A DNA stretch of 44,474 nt from Labrys sp. WJW (GCF_001676615.1 NZ_LYXZ01000087.1:1-44474); one strand, 5' to 3'; shown: positions 16,793 through 25,317, counted from the stretch's first letter. Translations and numbers: made by a program. The notes: generated from the letters alone by a model not told the origin.

Positions 16793-17494
16793 ATGCCTCC
16801 CAAGGTTCTGATCGTCGAGGACGAAGAAGCCCTGACTCTGCTGCTGCGCTACAATCTCGAAGCCGAAGGCTATGAGGTCGATAGCGTCGCACGCGGAGAC
16901 GATGCCGAGATCCGGCTGCGCGAAAGCGTGCCGGACCTCGTCCTGCTCGACTGGATGTTGCCGGGCCTGTCCGGCATCGAATTGTGCCGGCGCATCCGCA
17001 TGCGGCCGGAAACCGAGCGCCTGCCGGTGATCATGCTCACGGCGCGCGGCGAGGAAACCGAACGCGTGCGTGGCCTAGCCACGGGCGCCGACGACTATGT
17101 CGTCAAGCCCTTCTCCGTGCCCGAACTCTCGGCCCGCGTGCGTGCCTTGCTGCGTCGGGCCAAGCCCGATCACGTCGCCTCCCTGCTCAAGGCCGGCGAC
17201 ATCTCGCTCGACCGGGAGACCAAGCGTGTCCATCGCGGCAATCGCGAGATCCGCCTCGGCCCGACCGAGTTCCGCCTGCTCGAATTCCTGATGCAGGCAC
17301 CGGGGCGGGTGTTCGCGCGCGAGCAGTTGCTCGACAGCGTCTGGGGCCGCGACGTCTATATCGACGAGCGCACGGTCGACGTGCATGTCGGCCGCCTGCG
17401 CAAGGCGATGAATCGCACCCGCGAGATCGATCCGATCCGCACCGTGCGTGGCGCCGGTTATTCCTTCGACGAGACCTTCGCCAAGCAATCCTGA
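16793..17494 (+). CDS. phoB: Phosphate regulon response regulator PhoB
   Basis: PhoB binds Pho boxes when phosphorylated by PhoR. The 233-residue OmpR-family protein has the receiver domain (acidic pocket EDEE near 9-12, phospho-acceptor Asp 53 in LLDWMLPG, TARGEE, VVKPFS) and a C-terminal winged helix with LGPTEFRLLEFLM, VWGRDVYIDERTVDVHVGRLRK and the final IRTVRGAGYSFDE. It closes the pho operon. Confidence 0.97.
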   Translation: MPPKVLIVEDEEALTLLLRYNLEAEGYEVDSVARGDDAEIRLRESVPDLVLLDWMLPGLSGIELCRRIRMRPETERLPVIMLTARGEETERVRGLATGADDYVVKPFSVPELSARVRALLRRAKPDHVASLLKAGDISLDRETKRVHRGNREIRLGPTEFRLLEFLMQAPGRVFAREQLLDSVWGRDVYIDERTVDVHVGRLRKAMNRTREIDPIRTVRGAGYSFDETFAKQS

Positions 17495-17503
17495 GGGCGG
17501 TTT

Positions 17504-17518
17504 GCGGGCATTGCCCGC
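17504..17518 (+). terminator. Weak terminator after phoB
   Basis: GCGGGC (17504-17509) pairs with GCCCGC (17513-17518) around ATT, 9 bases after the phoB stop, followed by the pyrimidine-rich CTGCTTCCTTTC. This is a plausible end of the pho operon transcript. Confidence 0.45.
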
Positions 17519-17588
17519 CTGCTTCCTTTCGCCAAGGCTGCGCGACGTAGTGAGTAATACCAGCACGCTTTGAGTTCGACTCATCAAC

Positions 17589-17674
17589 GTCATTGCGAGC
17601 GAAGCGAAGCAATCCAAGAGCCCCGAACTCCAGGCCTGCGAGTTCCTGGATTGCTTCGCTTCGCTCGCAATGAC
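17589..17674. repeat. Inverted-repeat element of the GTCATTGCGAGC family, copy 1
   Basis: A perfect 28-bp inverted repeat (17589-17616 with 17647-17674, arms beginning GTCATTGCGAGCGAAGCGAA) has a 30-nt centre. It lies between the convergent ends of phoB and the ECF sigma gene. A diverged second copy is at 26935-27012. Similar palindromes are widespread in bacterial genomes; it may also work as a bidirectional terminator. Confidence 0.8.
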
Positions 17675-17742
17675 GGGTCGGGGATTGCGCGAGTTGGTGT
17701 AGGGGTGAGCACCAGTGTCTGACCAGCTCCCTCGCTGCGCAA

Positions 17743-19023
17743 TCACGCCCCCAGATCCGCCAGGCGTCCCTGCAGATAGCGGCGGATGGCCGGATCGCTC
17801 TCCAGGCCGATCGCCCGCGAATAGGCATTGCGGGCCTCTTCCGGTTTCGCGGCCCGCGCCAGCAAGTCGGCACGCGCTGCCCAATAGGGCTGGTAATCGA
17901 TGATGCGTCCGTCGCCGGCGACCTCGTCGAGCGCGTCCAGACCAGCCTGCGGCCCCGCAAGGCGGCCCAGCGCCACGGCCCGGTTGATGGCGGCCACCGG
18001 AGAAGCGGTCAGCAGGACCAGGGCTTCATACAGCGTGACGATCGCGGCCCAGTCCGTCGTCGCGCAGATGCGTCGATGAGCATGGGCCGATTGCAGCGCG
18101 GCTTCCAGCTGATAGCGGCCGATCTGGCGGACCTGGCCGGCCCGGGCAAGCAAGCCCTCGGCCTCCTCGATCAGGCCGGCATCCCAGAGCGCGGTATCCT
18201 GCTGCTCCAGCGGAATATAATCGCCACCCGGGCCGCGGCGTGCCGCTCGCCGCGCTTCGGCGTGCAGCATCAGCGCCAGCAGTCCCAGCACTTCCGGCTC
18301 GCCGGGCAGGAGCGAAGCCAGCAGCCGGCCGAGCCAGATACCTTCCGCCGACAGATTGCGCTCGCGGGCGTGAGCCCCTTCCGGATCGGCCCAGCCCTCG
18401 GCATAGACGGCGTAGACGGCCTCCAGCACCGCATCGAGACGGCCGGGCAGCTCGTCGGGCTCCGGGATGCGGAAGGGAATGCCGGCCTGCTTGATCTTGG
18501 CCTTGGCCCGCACCAGCCTCTGGCCCATCGCCGTGGGCGAGACCAGGAAGGCGCTGGCGATCGCGCCGGCATCGAACCCCAATATCACCTGCAGGATCAG
18601 GGGCGCACGCACGGAAGCATCGAGAGAGGGATGGGCGCAGGCGAACATCAGGCGCAGGCGCTCGTCGGGCACGGCATGCCGCTCGCCCTGCTCCGAGGCG
18701 AGGACCTCGACATGGCGGCTGACCTCGTCCGCCTTTTCGCCGCGCAGCCTGGCGCGGCGGGCCGCATCGATCTGGCGGCGGCGGGCCGCGGTCAGCAGCC
18801 AGGCCTCGGGATTGGCGGGCACGCCGCCCGCCGGCCAATGTTCCAAGGCTGCCGCGAAGGCGTCGGCCAGGGCGTCCTCCGCCCCCGCAATGTCGCCCGA
18901 GCGTGCCGCAAGAAGCGCGACGAGACGGCCATAGCTGCGTCGCGCCACGACTTCGGCAAGGTCGGCAGCGGGGGCCGAAGACACCGGCTCGGCCCGCTTG
19001 CTCAATAGTCCTTCGCGTCCCAT
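17743..19023 (-). CDS. ECF42-type RNA polymerase sigma factor
   Basis: This is an extracytoplasmic-function sigma factor with a long C-terminal extension. Region 2 reads VVARRSYGRLVALLAARSGDIAGAEDALADAFAAALEHWP with NPEAWLLTAARRRQIDAARR; region 4 contains LILQVILGFDAGAIASAFLVSPTAMGQRLVRAKAKIKQAG. About 200 helical, TPR-like residues follow, including LPGRLDAVLEAVYAVYAEG (the DUF6596 type). ATG 19023 gives 426 residues and overlaps the DGPF gene by 22 bases; TTG 19005, with a 4-base overlap, is equally possible. In ECF42 the extension and a neighbouring DGPF protein stand in for an anti-sigma factor. Confidence 0.9.
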   Translation of the reverse strand: MGREGLLSKRAEPVSSAPAADLAEVVARRSYGRLVALLAARSGDIAGAEDALADAFAAALEHWPAGGVPANPEAWLLTAARRRQIDAARRARLRGEKADEVSRHVEVLASEQGERHAVPDERLRLMFACAHPSLDASVRAPLILQVILGFDAGAIASAFLVSPTAMGQRLVRAKAKIKQAGIPFRIPEPDELPGRLDAVLEAVYAVYAEGWADPEGAHARERNLSAEGIWLGRLLASLLPGEPEVLGLLALMLHAEARRAARRGPGGDYIPLEQQDTALWDAGLIEEAEGLLARAGQVRQIGRYQLEAALQSAHAHRRICATTDWAAIVTLYEALVLLTASPVAAINRAVALGRLAGPQAGLDALDEVAGDGRIIDYQPYWAARADLLARAAKPEEARNAYSRAIGLESDPAIRRYLQGRLADLGA

Positions 19024-19358
19024 ATCGGCCGGACCTCGATGGTCCCGATGGCCGCGCTCGGGCAGCGCGCCGCCCAGCCGATCGCGGCATCCAGGTCCGG
19101 CACGTCGATGATGTAGAAGCCGCCGAGCTGCTCGCGGGTGTCGGCAAAGGGACCGTTGAGCACCTGGGTCTTGCCGTCGGCGATACGCACGGTGGTGGCC
19201 GAAGCCGTCGGACGCAAGCGGCTCCACGGTCCCAGGCTGCCGGACGACTGGAGAGCCTGCGTGTAGGCTTGGTAGGCGGCCAGGATCTGCTGCTTGTTGG
19301 CGGGATCCGCCTTCAGCATGGCTTCTTCGTTGCTGTAGATCAGAATTGCGAACTGCAT
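19002..19358 (-). CDS. DGPF/YCII-related domain protein
   Basis: This 118-residue protein has the DGPF-domain pattern: MQFAILIYSNEEAM at the start, TVRIADGKTQVLNGPFADTREQLGGFYIIDV in the middle, and PSAAIGTIEVRPIWD at the end. ATG 19358 is fixed by a strong AGGAGGA ribosome-binding site. It lies upstream of and overlaps the ECF42-type sigma gene, its usual genomic partner. Its biochemical role is not established; control of sigma activity is an inference from the conserved pairing. Confidence 0.9.
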   Translation of the reverse strand: MQFAILIYSNEEAMLKADPANKQQILAAYQAYTQALQSSGSLGPWSRLRPTASATTVRIADGKTQVLNGPFADTREQLGGFYIIDVPDLDAAIGWAARCPSAAIGTIEVRPIWDAKDY

Positions 19359-19374
19359 GGGTTCCTCCTGTCTC

Positions 19375-19397
19375 TGCCGGCGCATGATGCGCCGGCA
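19375..19397. other. 10-bp hairpin upstream of the DGPF gene
   Basis: TGCCGGCGCA (19375-19384) and TGCGCCGGCA (19388-19397) form a perfect stem around TGA. It lies between the end of the aldo/keto reductase gene and the Shine-Dalgarno of the DGPF gene on the minus strand. No T-run is present. It could insulate the two transcripts or lie in the DGPF leader. Confidence 0.5.
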
Positions 19398-19443
19398 TGA
19401 CAATGACGCGCCATCCCGTTCGCTTTCGACAGCGGCAGGAAAA

Positions 19444-20394
19444 TTATGCGCTTGCCTTGGTGAGCTGCTCGATCTCGGCCGATCCGAGATTGAGCTCGGT
19501 CGCCTTGATCAGGTCGGCGAGCTGCTCGACGCTGGTGGCGCTGGCGATCGGAGCGACGATGCCGGGCCTTGCGATCAGCCAGGCGATGGCAATCTGGGCC
19601 GGCGTAGCGTTCTTGGCCTCGGCCACCGCATCGAGGGCGGCAAGGATGCGCAGGCCGCGCTCGTTGAGGTAATTGCCCATGTCGCCGCCGCGGGCATTGC
19701 TCTTGGCGAAATCGGCTTCGCTGCGATATTTGCCGGACAGGAAGCCCTTGGCCAACGAAAAATAGCTGGTCACGCCGATCTCGTTCTTGAGACAGAAAGC
19801 CTCGAGTTCGCGCTCATAACCGGAACGATCATAGAGATTATATTGCGTCTGCAGATTCTCGAAGCGCGGCCACATCTCCTTGGTGCTGATCGCCAGCGCC
19901 TTGAACATGGTGTTGGCGCTATGATTGGAATTGCCGATCACCCGGACCTTGCCGTCCTTGACCAGCTCGGCATAGATGCCCAGCGTCTCCTCGAGCTCGA
20001 CTTCCGGATCCTCCCAGTGGGAGAGATAGAGATCGATATAGTCGGTCTGCAGGCGCTTGAGCGAATCCTCCACCGCCTGGACGATGTAGGCACGCGACAG
20101 GCCCTTCTTGCCCGGCCCCATTTCCGAGCCGACCTTGGTGGTGATCACGATCTCGGAGCGATTGCCGCGAGCCTTCATCCATTTGCCGATGATGGCCTCG
20201 GATTCGCCGCCCTGATTGCCGGGAACCCAGGCTGAATAGACATCGGCAGTGTCGATCAGGTTGAAGCCACCCCCGACGAAAGCATCGAGGACGGCGAAGG
20301 AGGCTTTCTCATCCGCGCTCCAGCCGAAGACATTGCCACCCAGGCCAAGCGGAGCAACCGACAGATCCGACCGTCCAATCGCACGTTTTTCCAT
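19444..20394 (-). CDS. Aldo/keto reductase
   Basis: This is an NADPH-dependent (beta/alpha)8 oxidoreductase of 316 residues. The catalytic tetrad is visible: Asp 48 in FNLIDTA, Tyr 53 in DVY, Lys 87 in ITTKVG and His 126 in LSHWED. GLSRAYIVQAVEDSLKRLQTDYIDLY is typical of the family. The physiological substrate is unknown. The gene lies 81 bases downstream of an Rrf2 regulator on the same strand and may be cotranscribed with it. Confidence 0.93.
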   Translation of the reverse strand: MEKRAIGRSDLSVAPLGLGGNVFGWSADEKASFAVLDAFVGGGFNLIDTADVYSAWVPGNQGGESEAIIGKWMKARGNRSEIVITTKVGSEMGPGKKGLSRAYIVQAVEDSLKRLQTDYIDLYLSHWEDPEVELEETLGIYAELVKDGKVRVIGNSNHSANTMFKALAISTKEMWPRFENLQTQYNLYDRSGYERELEAFCLKNEIGVTSYFSLAKGFLSGKYRSEADFAKSNARGGDMGNYLNERGLRILAALDAVAEAKNATPAQIAIAWLIARPGIVAPIASATSVEQLADLIKATELNLGSAEIEQLTKASA

Positions 20395-20430
20395 GAATGC
20401 TCTCCATATTCATGACAACAAATAGGCCGT

Positions 20431-20450
20431 CCGGCACATGAGCGTGCCGG
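20431..20450. other. Hairpin between the Rrf2 and aldo/keto reductase genes
   Basis: CCGGCAC (20431-20437) and GTGCCGG (20444-20450) form a 7-bp stem with a 6-nt loop in the 81-base gap. No T-run follows, so it is more likely an intercistronic stem than a terminator. Confidence 0.4.
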
Positions 20451-20475
20451 TTCGGGCTCAAGGGCCGCAGGGAGT

Positions 20476-20922
20476 TCAAATCGAATAGGTCAGCTCTTGT
20501 TCCCCGCCCCCTGCCTGACGCATCTCTTCCACCGACATGTTGTCGAGCAGGTTGGAAGAGAGGTCCCGCACACGCCGCATCAAAAGGCGTACGGTGCAAC
20601 CTGGAACATCCGGGCAGTCGAGGCAAGGCTGATAAGCGGTATGGCTGGCGCAGGCGATCGGCGCGAGCGGACCGTCGAGAACCCGGATGGCATTGCCGAC
20701 ACTGATCTGGCTGGCCTCGCGCGCCAGCATGTAGCCACCGCCCTTGCCTTTCTTGGAGCGTACGATGCCGGCCACGCGCAACTCGCCCAGGATCGCGTCG
20801 AGAAACTTTTTGGGAATGCGGTTGGCTTCGGCGATTTCCTGGCTTTGCGCCGTCTCGCCGGCCGGCAGGCTGGCGAGGTGCGCCAGCGCCTTGAGACCAT
20901 ATTTGCCCTTGTTCGTCAGCAT
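20476..20922 (-). CDS. Rrf2-family transcriptional regulator with four cysteines
   Basis: The 148-residue protein starts with the Rrf2 winged helix (MLTNKGKYGLKALAHLA, then EIAEANRIPKKFLDAILGELRVAGIVRSKKGKGGGYMLAR). The effector region has Cys 91, 100, 103 and 109 (CASHTAYQPCLDCPDVPGC), consistent with an Fe-S cluster or thiol switch as in IscR or NsrR, though the spacing differs from IscR. ATG 20922 is chosen because it begins the HTH domain; an in-frame start 45 bases upstream lacks support. A short palindrome CCGAATCGG (20986-20994) lies upstream. The aldo/keto reductase is a likely target. Confidence 0.9.
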   Translation of the reverse strand: MLTNKGKYGLKALAHLASLPAGETAQSQEIAEANRIPKKFLDAILGELRVAGIVRSKKGKGGGYMLAREASQISVGNAIRVLDGPLAPIACASHTAYQPCLDCPDVPGCTVRLLMRRVRDLSSNLLDNMSVEEMRQAGGGEQELTYSI

Positions 20923-21024
20923 TGACCGATTCGCTCCACGCAGGACAAAGTCCATCCTATCTATCACGAATATAGGGATTATGGACCGAATCGGTAAGGG
21001 CCATTGCTAGGAAGGTGGCAGCGG

Positions 21025-21073
21025 CCCCCCCCTCTCCCCTTGCGGGAGAAGGTCCCGGCAGGGGGATGAGGGG
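21025..21073. repeat. Common proteobacterial intergenic palindrome
   Basis: The stretch contains CCCCTCTCCCCTTGCGGGAG and ends CAGGGGGATGAGGGG, the kind of imperfect palindrome scattered through many proteobacterial genomes. It lies between the Rrf2 gene and the end of the S4-domain gene. No coding capacity. Confidence 0.6.
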
Positions 21074-21105
21074 AGCCGCGCAGACACACGTGAACTCGCC
21101 GCCGG

Positions 21106-21432
21106 CTATCCGGCATCACTTTGCTCGGACCCCGCCGGCGGCCGGCCCGGCGGTTCGGGCGACAGGTCCTCATAGAGCGTCTGGGCCTCGCTCGCCGGGC
21201 CGCGTCGATCGCCAAGGGCGAGGACGCGATAGACCCGCACGGTACGCTCCAAGGCGATGGTGAGGACGTCCCCCGCCTTGACGGCCTTGGCCGGGGTATC
21301 CGTGCGCATACCGTTGAGGCGGACATGACCGTCCGCCACCAATTTGGCGGCCAGAGAGCGTGTCTTCACCACGCGTGCATGCCAGAGCCATTTGTCGATC
21401 CGAAGACGATCCTGGCTTCCGGCCTGGCTCAT
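21106..21432 (-). CDS. S4-domain RNA-binding protein (Hsp15/HslR-like)
   Basis: This 108-residue protein has an S4 RNA-binding domain: LRIDKWLWHARVVKTRSLAAKLVADGHVRLNGMRTDTPAKAVKAGDVLTIAL, with KWLWHARVVKTR as the signature. Relatives such as Hsp15 bind 50S subunits carrying nascent chains. The last 30 residues are Pro/Glu-rich and not conserved. In Hyphomicrobiales this gene commonly follows the SUV3-like helicase gene, as here, with a shortened repeat element in the 82-base gap. Confidence 0.88.
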   Translation of the reverse strand: MSQAGSQDRLRIDKWLWHARVVKTRSLAAKLVADGHVRLNGMRTDTPAKAVKAGDVLTIALERTVRVYRVLALGDRRGPASEAQTLYEDLSPEPPGRPPAGSEQSDAG

Positions 21433-21444
21433 AAGTCAGGTTCC

Positions 21445-21512
21445 CTAGAGCAAAACGCGTTCAGACGCGTCTTTGCGATTCGGGCGACTCCGTCAAATCG
21501 CAAAACGCTATG
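21445..21512. repeat. Two-palindrome intergenic element, deleted copy B
   Basis: This 68-bp version keeps the CTAGAGCAAAACGCGTT end and the second palindrome (GACGCGTCTTTGCGATT to AAATCGCAAAACGCTATG) but lacks most of the first palindrome. It lies exactly between the helicase stop (21515) and the S4 gene start (21432). Confidence 0.75.
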
Positions 21513-21514
21513 GA

Positions 21515-24500
21515 TCAGGTCTTGTCCGACTTGCCGCCCTGCATCTGCTCCTTGAGGGCAAGCAGCTTGGCGAAGGGCGAATTCGGATCCGGTGCACGAT
21601 TGGAGTCGCGTCCTCCCTGCGGCTTGGAGTCGCTCGACCAGTTGCGCGGGCGGTCGCCGCCCCGCTCCTGCCGGTCGGGCCGCGGGCCACGATCGGGGCG
21701 CGGGCCACGGTCGGGACGGGCATCCGCCCGGGGCCGCCCACCTTCACCGCCCTGCTTGCGCTCGCCGGAGCCCCTGTCCTCCCGCGGACGGCCATTGCCG
21801 CGATCGTCGCGGCGCGGCCGGTCGAAGCGGTTGGGCCGCTCGCCCTGCCGGGCCTCCGCACCTTCGGCGGGAGCTGCGCCTTCCGCCGGAGCCGGTCGGC
21901 CACGGCGGAAGCCGCCGCCTGCCTCTGGCTTGCGTTCGGCGCCGGGCTGGCGGTTGCCATGCTGAGGACGGCCATGGTGATGCGGGCGCTGATGCCGCTC
22001 GAAGCGCGCCGGACGCCAGACCTCGATCTCCGGCACTTCCTCGGCCACCGCCTCGGCGGCGGGCGTCTCGGAGGAGGTTTCGGCCGTGGTCGCAGCCTCG
22101 GCACCTTCGATGCTCTCGCTCGCTTGCGCGGGCTCTTCAGAAGCCGCAACCTCGGTTCCGGTCGTTTCCTCGGCCGGGGCTTCGGAGACCTGAGCCTCCT
22201 CGGCCTGGACCGGCTCGGATTGGACCTGCTCGGATTGAGCTTCCTTGGTTTGAGCTTCCTCGGCCAGGGCCTCCGCGATCTGCGCTTCCTCGGTCGGAGC
22301 CTCGGTGCTGGGCACATCGTCGGCCGGCGCGTCGCTCACCGCCTCTCCGGCAGCCTCGGCGACTTCCTGGAAGCTGTGCTCATGCGGCGGCGAGCCGATC
22401 GCCTCCATGGCATCGATCTCGGCGGGCGTCGGGGCGGCGTCCTGGTTCGATTCGGCAGCCTCAGCACCGTCCGCTGTCTCGGACGCGGCGGCCTCGACAG
22501 GCGCGGCCGGCTCGGTCGGCGCCGGCAGCCGGATTTCCTGGGTGATCGCCGGGCCCTTGCGCTTGTCCGAACGATAGCCCAGGCCTCGCAGGATCGAGGC
22601 GAAATCCTCGCCCGAGCAGCCGACCAGCGAGGTCATCTGCACGGTGGCGACGAAACCGTCGCCATCGGCCGTACCGGCCGGCGGCTGGCCCACCGTGGTG
22701 CCGGGGCGATAGGCGATCGCCGGGCGAATGAGGTCGGCGAGGCGTTCGAGAATGTCGACGCGCACCGCCCGCTCGCCGCAGACGCGATAGCCGACCAGGC
22801 GATAGAGGCCCTTGTCGATGGTCTTGTCGGCCGGCATGGAGGTCCGGCCCGAGGCCGCCAGATGCGGGATCTCGTCGAGCCCCTTCTGGTCGAGGCCGCC
22901 ATGGGTGAGAGCCCACAACTGCGCGGCGAGGGCACGGGGTGCCGGCTTCATCAGCATCGGCAGATAGATGTGATAAGCGCCGAAGCGCACGCCATGCTTG
23001 CGCAGCGAGGCACGCTGATTCTGGTCGAGCTGCTTGAGGTCCTCGGCCACCTTCGAGCGATCGAGCACGCCCAATGCCTCGACGAGCTGGAAGGCGATGC
23101 CCTTGGCCAGGCCCTGCAGGTCCTCGGCCTTGTCGAGCAGCAGCAATGGCCCGAGCAGGCGCGTGATGTGGTTGCCGATCCAGATGTCGAGGCGCGTCTG
23201 CACGGAATCGCGCGCAGGCCCGGTCAGCTGCTCATCCGCCAGCAGGCGGATGCGCGGCGCCAGCGGCTTCTCCCCGCCGATGAGCTTGGCAACCGGCTCG
23301 CCGATCCAGCGCACGGTGCCATCCGCCGCCAGGGCGAATTCGGTATCGGGCGCCTGCGCGAATTTCTGGGCCCGCGCCTCGATCTCGCCTGCCAGAGCCT
23401 TGGCCGCGGCGGCTCGCAAGGCGCGGCCGCTTTCACCGTCACCGGCACTCGGGTCGGGCGCGAATTGGAAACCCTGCAGTGTTCCGACATGCTGTCCTTC
23501 GACAATCACATCGCCGGTTTTGGTAATTTCAGTCTCAAGCATGGCGTTTTCTCTAAGGCGCCGCATCAGCACGCTGGTGCGACGGTCGACAAAGCGTTGG
23601 GCAAGACGTTCGTGCAATGCGTCGGAGAGCTTATCCTCCACACTGCGTGTCACACCTTGCCAATGAGCGGGGTCTTTCAGCCAGTCAAGCCGATTTGCCG
23701 CAAAAGTCCAGGTTCGGATATGGGCGATACGGGTTGAAAGCGTATCGATGTCGCCGTCGGTCCGATCCGACATGGCAACCTGACGGGCGAACCAGTCGTC
23801 CGGGACCTTACCCTCCCGCATCAAAAATCCATAGAGATTCGTGATGATGTCGGCATGGGAATGAGGGGAAATCTTGCGATAATCGGGCAGCCCGGCCACT
23901 TCCCACAGCCGAGCCACCGCCTGCGGCCCCTTGGCGAGGCGCTTGACCTCCTCGTCGCGGGCGAGGATGGAGAGGGCTCGGATGTCGTCGGCATCAGGTG
24001 CCCGGGTCAGCCCCGCCTCTTCCGGCGTGGCGGACAGCGAGGCCTGCAGCGCCTCCAGCGAGGCGAAGTTCAGGGCCGGGTTGCGCCACTGCAGCACTTT
24101 CACGCTGTCGAAGCTATGACCTTCGATGGCTTCCACCAGTTCCGGCTCGAACGGTTCGCAGCGTCCGGTCGAACCGAAGGTGCCGTCGCGGACATGGCGC
24201 CCGGCGCGCCCGGCGATCTGGCCGAATTCGGCCGGCGTCAGGCGGCGAAACTGATAGCCGTCGAATTTGCGGTCGCCGGCGAAGGCGACATGGTCGACGT
24301 CGAGATTGAGGCCCATGCCGATGGCGTCGGTGGCGACCAGGAAATCGACGTCGCCGTTCTGGTACATCGCCACCTGGGCGTTGCGGGTGCGCGGCGACAA
24401 CGCACCCAGCACCACGGCGGCACCGCCGCGCTGGCGGCGGATCAGTTCGGCGATGGCATAGACCTCGTCGGCCGAGAAGGCGACGATGGCGGTTCGCCTC

Positions 24501-25039
24501 GGCAGGCGGGTCAGCTTGCGGTCGCCGGCGAACAGGAGATGGGACAGCCGCGGCCGGGTCACGACATTGACGCCCGGAATCAGCTTCTCGACGATCGGCT
24601 TCATCGTCGCCGAGCCGAGCAGCAGCGTCTCATGCGTGCCGCGGCGATTGAGCAGCCGGTCGGTGAAGACGTGCCCGCGCTCGAGATCGGCGGCGATCTG
24701 GATCTCGTCGAGCGCCACGAACGGTACTTCCAAGTCGCGCGGCATGGCTTCCGCCGTCGCCACCCAGTAGCGGGCCTTGTCGGGCTTGATCTTCTCCTCG
24801 CCGGTCACGAGCGCCACGAACTCGGCGCCCACCCGCTCGACCAGCTTGTTGTAGACCTCGCGCGCCAGCAGGCGCAGCGGCAGGCCGATGATACCGGCGC
24901 CATGGCCGAGCAGGCGCTCGATGGCCAGATAGGTCTTGCCGGTATTGGTCGGCCCCAGCACCGCTGTGACGCCGCGTGCGCGCACGGATGGAGGCAGGAT
25001 GGGAGGCAGCATCAAGGTCGGCGGTCTTTCGGGCGTCAT
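21515..25039 (-). CDS. SUV3-like DExH helicase with RGG-like tail
   Basis: The 1174-residue protein has an N-terminal superfamily 2 helicase core: motif I GPTNTGKT, GLPLRLLAREVYNKL, GEEKI, motif II DEIQ, the GSATM motif, FSADEVYAIAEL, and motif VI QIAGRAGRH. This arrangement matches the mitochondrial RNA helicase SUV3. A middle region of about 400 residues follows, then an Ala/Glu-rich low-complexity stretch, then a Gly/Arg/Asp/Pro tail with RPDRGPRPDRG repeats, ending with a short conserved SPFAKLLALKEQM. An RNA remodelling or degradation role is inferred. ATG 25039 is chosen; a TTG 30 bases upstream falls inside a repeat element. No clear ribosome-binding site precedes the ATG. Confidence 0.92.
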   Translation of the reverse strand: MTPERPPTLMLPPILPPSVRARGVTAVLGPTNTGKTYLAIERLLGHGAGIIGLPLRLLAREVYNKLVERVGAEFVALVTGEEKIKPDKARYWVATAEAMPRDLEVPFVALDEIQIAADLERGHVFTDRLLNRRGTHETLLLGSATMKPIVEKLIPGVNVVTRPRLSHLLFAGDRKLTRLPRRTAIVAFSADEVYAIAELIRRQRGGAAVVLGALSPRTRNAQVAMYQNGDVDFLVATDAIGMGLNLDVDHVAFAGDRKFDGYQFRRLTPAEFGQIAGRAGRHVRDGTFGSTGRCEPFEPELVEAIEGHSFDSVKVLQWRNPALNFASLEALQASLSATPEEAGLTRAPDADDIRALSILARDEEVKRLAKGPQAVARLWEVAGLPDYRKISPHSHADIITNLYGFLMREGKVPDDWFARQVAMSDRTDGDIDTLSTRIAHIRTWTFAANRLDWLKDPAHWQGVTRSVEDKLSDALHERLAQRFVDRRTSVLMRRLRENAMLETEITKTGDVIVEGQHVGTLQGFQFAPDPSAGDGESGRALRAAAAKALAGEIEARAQKFAQAPDTEFALAADGTVRWIGEPVAKLIGGEKPLAPRIRLLADEQLTGPARDSVQTRLDIWIGNHITRLLGPLLLLDKAEDLQGLAKGIAFQLVEALGVLDRSKVAEDLKQLDQNQRASLRKHGVRFGAYHIYLPMLMKPAPRALAAQLWALTHGGLDQKGLDEIPHLAASGRTSMPADKTIDKGLYRLVGYRVCGERAVRVDILERLADLIRPAIAYRPGTTVGQPPAGTADGDGFVATVQMTSLVGCSGEDFASILRGLGYRSDKRKGPAITQEIRLPAPTEPAAPVEAAASETADGAEAAESNQDAAPTPAEIDAMEAIGSPPHEHSFQEVAEAAGEAVSDAPADDVPSTEAPTEEAQIAEALAEEAQTKEAQSEQVQSEPVQAEEAQVSEAPAEETTGTEVAASEEPAQASESIEGAEAATTAETSSETPAAEAVAEEVPEIEVWRPARFERHQRPHHHGRPQHGNRQPGAERKPEAGGGFRRGRPAPAEGAAPAEGAEARQGERPNRFDRPRRDDRGNGRPREDRGSGERKQGGEGGRPRADARPDRGPRPDRGPRPDRQERGGDRPRNWSSDSKPQGGRDSNRAPDPNSPFAKLLALKEQMQGGKSDKT

Positions 25040-25043
25040 TTCG

Positions 25044-25147
25044 CAGAGCAAAGCGCGTTTCGGCGGCAACGCTTCCTGGCTCTAACTCCTTGTTTCGACA
25101 CGTCCTTGCGATTCGACCAGCTTCAGTCAAATCACAAGACGCCTTGA
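25044..25147. repeat. Two-palindrome intergenic element, copy C
   Basis: This full copy (about 104 bp) starts CAGAGCAAAGCGCGTTT and ends AAATCACAAGACGCCTTGAG. It ends only four bases from the helicase start codon at 25039, so it forms the whole immediate leader of that gene. Confidence 0.8.
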
Positions 25148-25317
25148 GGGAAGCCGGAGCGTCCCGAATTCGCCAGACACCCAATGCCCCGCGACGTCAA
25201 GGAAATACGACCTTTGCGCGTATTTCCTGCATTCTGGTACCAGACACATGTCATTCTGTCTCGCCGTGAAACGCAAATATGGGCGTGGACGGCCGAAATT
25301 TAACCCCCCGAACGAGA

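Noticed and set aside
18026..19147. Alternative minus-strand frame of 373 codons inside the ECF sigma gene.
   Set aside because: It is Arg/Ala-rich with no motifs, while the overlapping frame carries sigma regions 2 and 4.
21473..23737. Long open frame of 754 codons on the plus strand.
   Set aside because: It is antisense to the helicase, whose motifs are clear. GC-rich codon bias leaves the opposite strand open, and the product is Leu/Gly/Arg low complexity with no domain.
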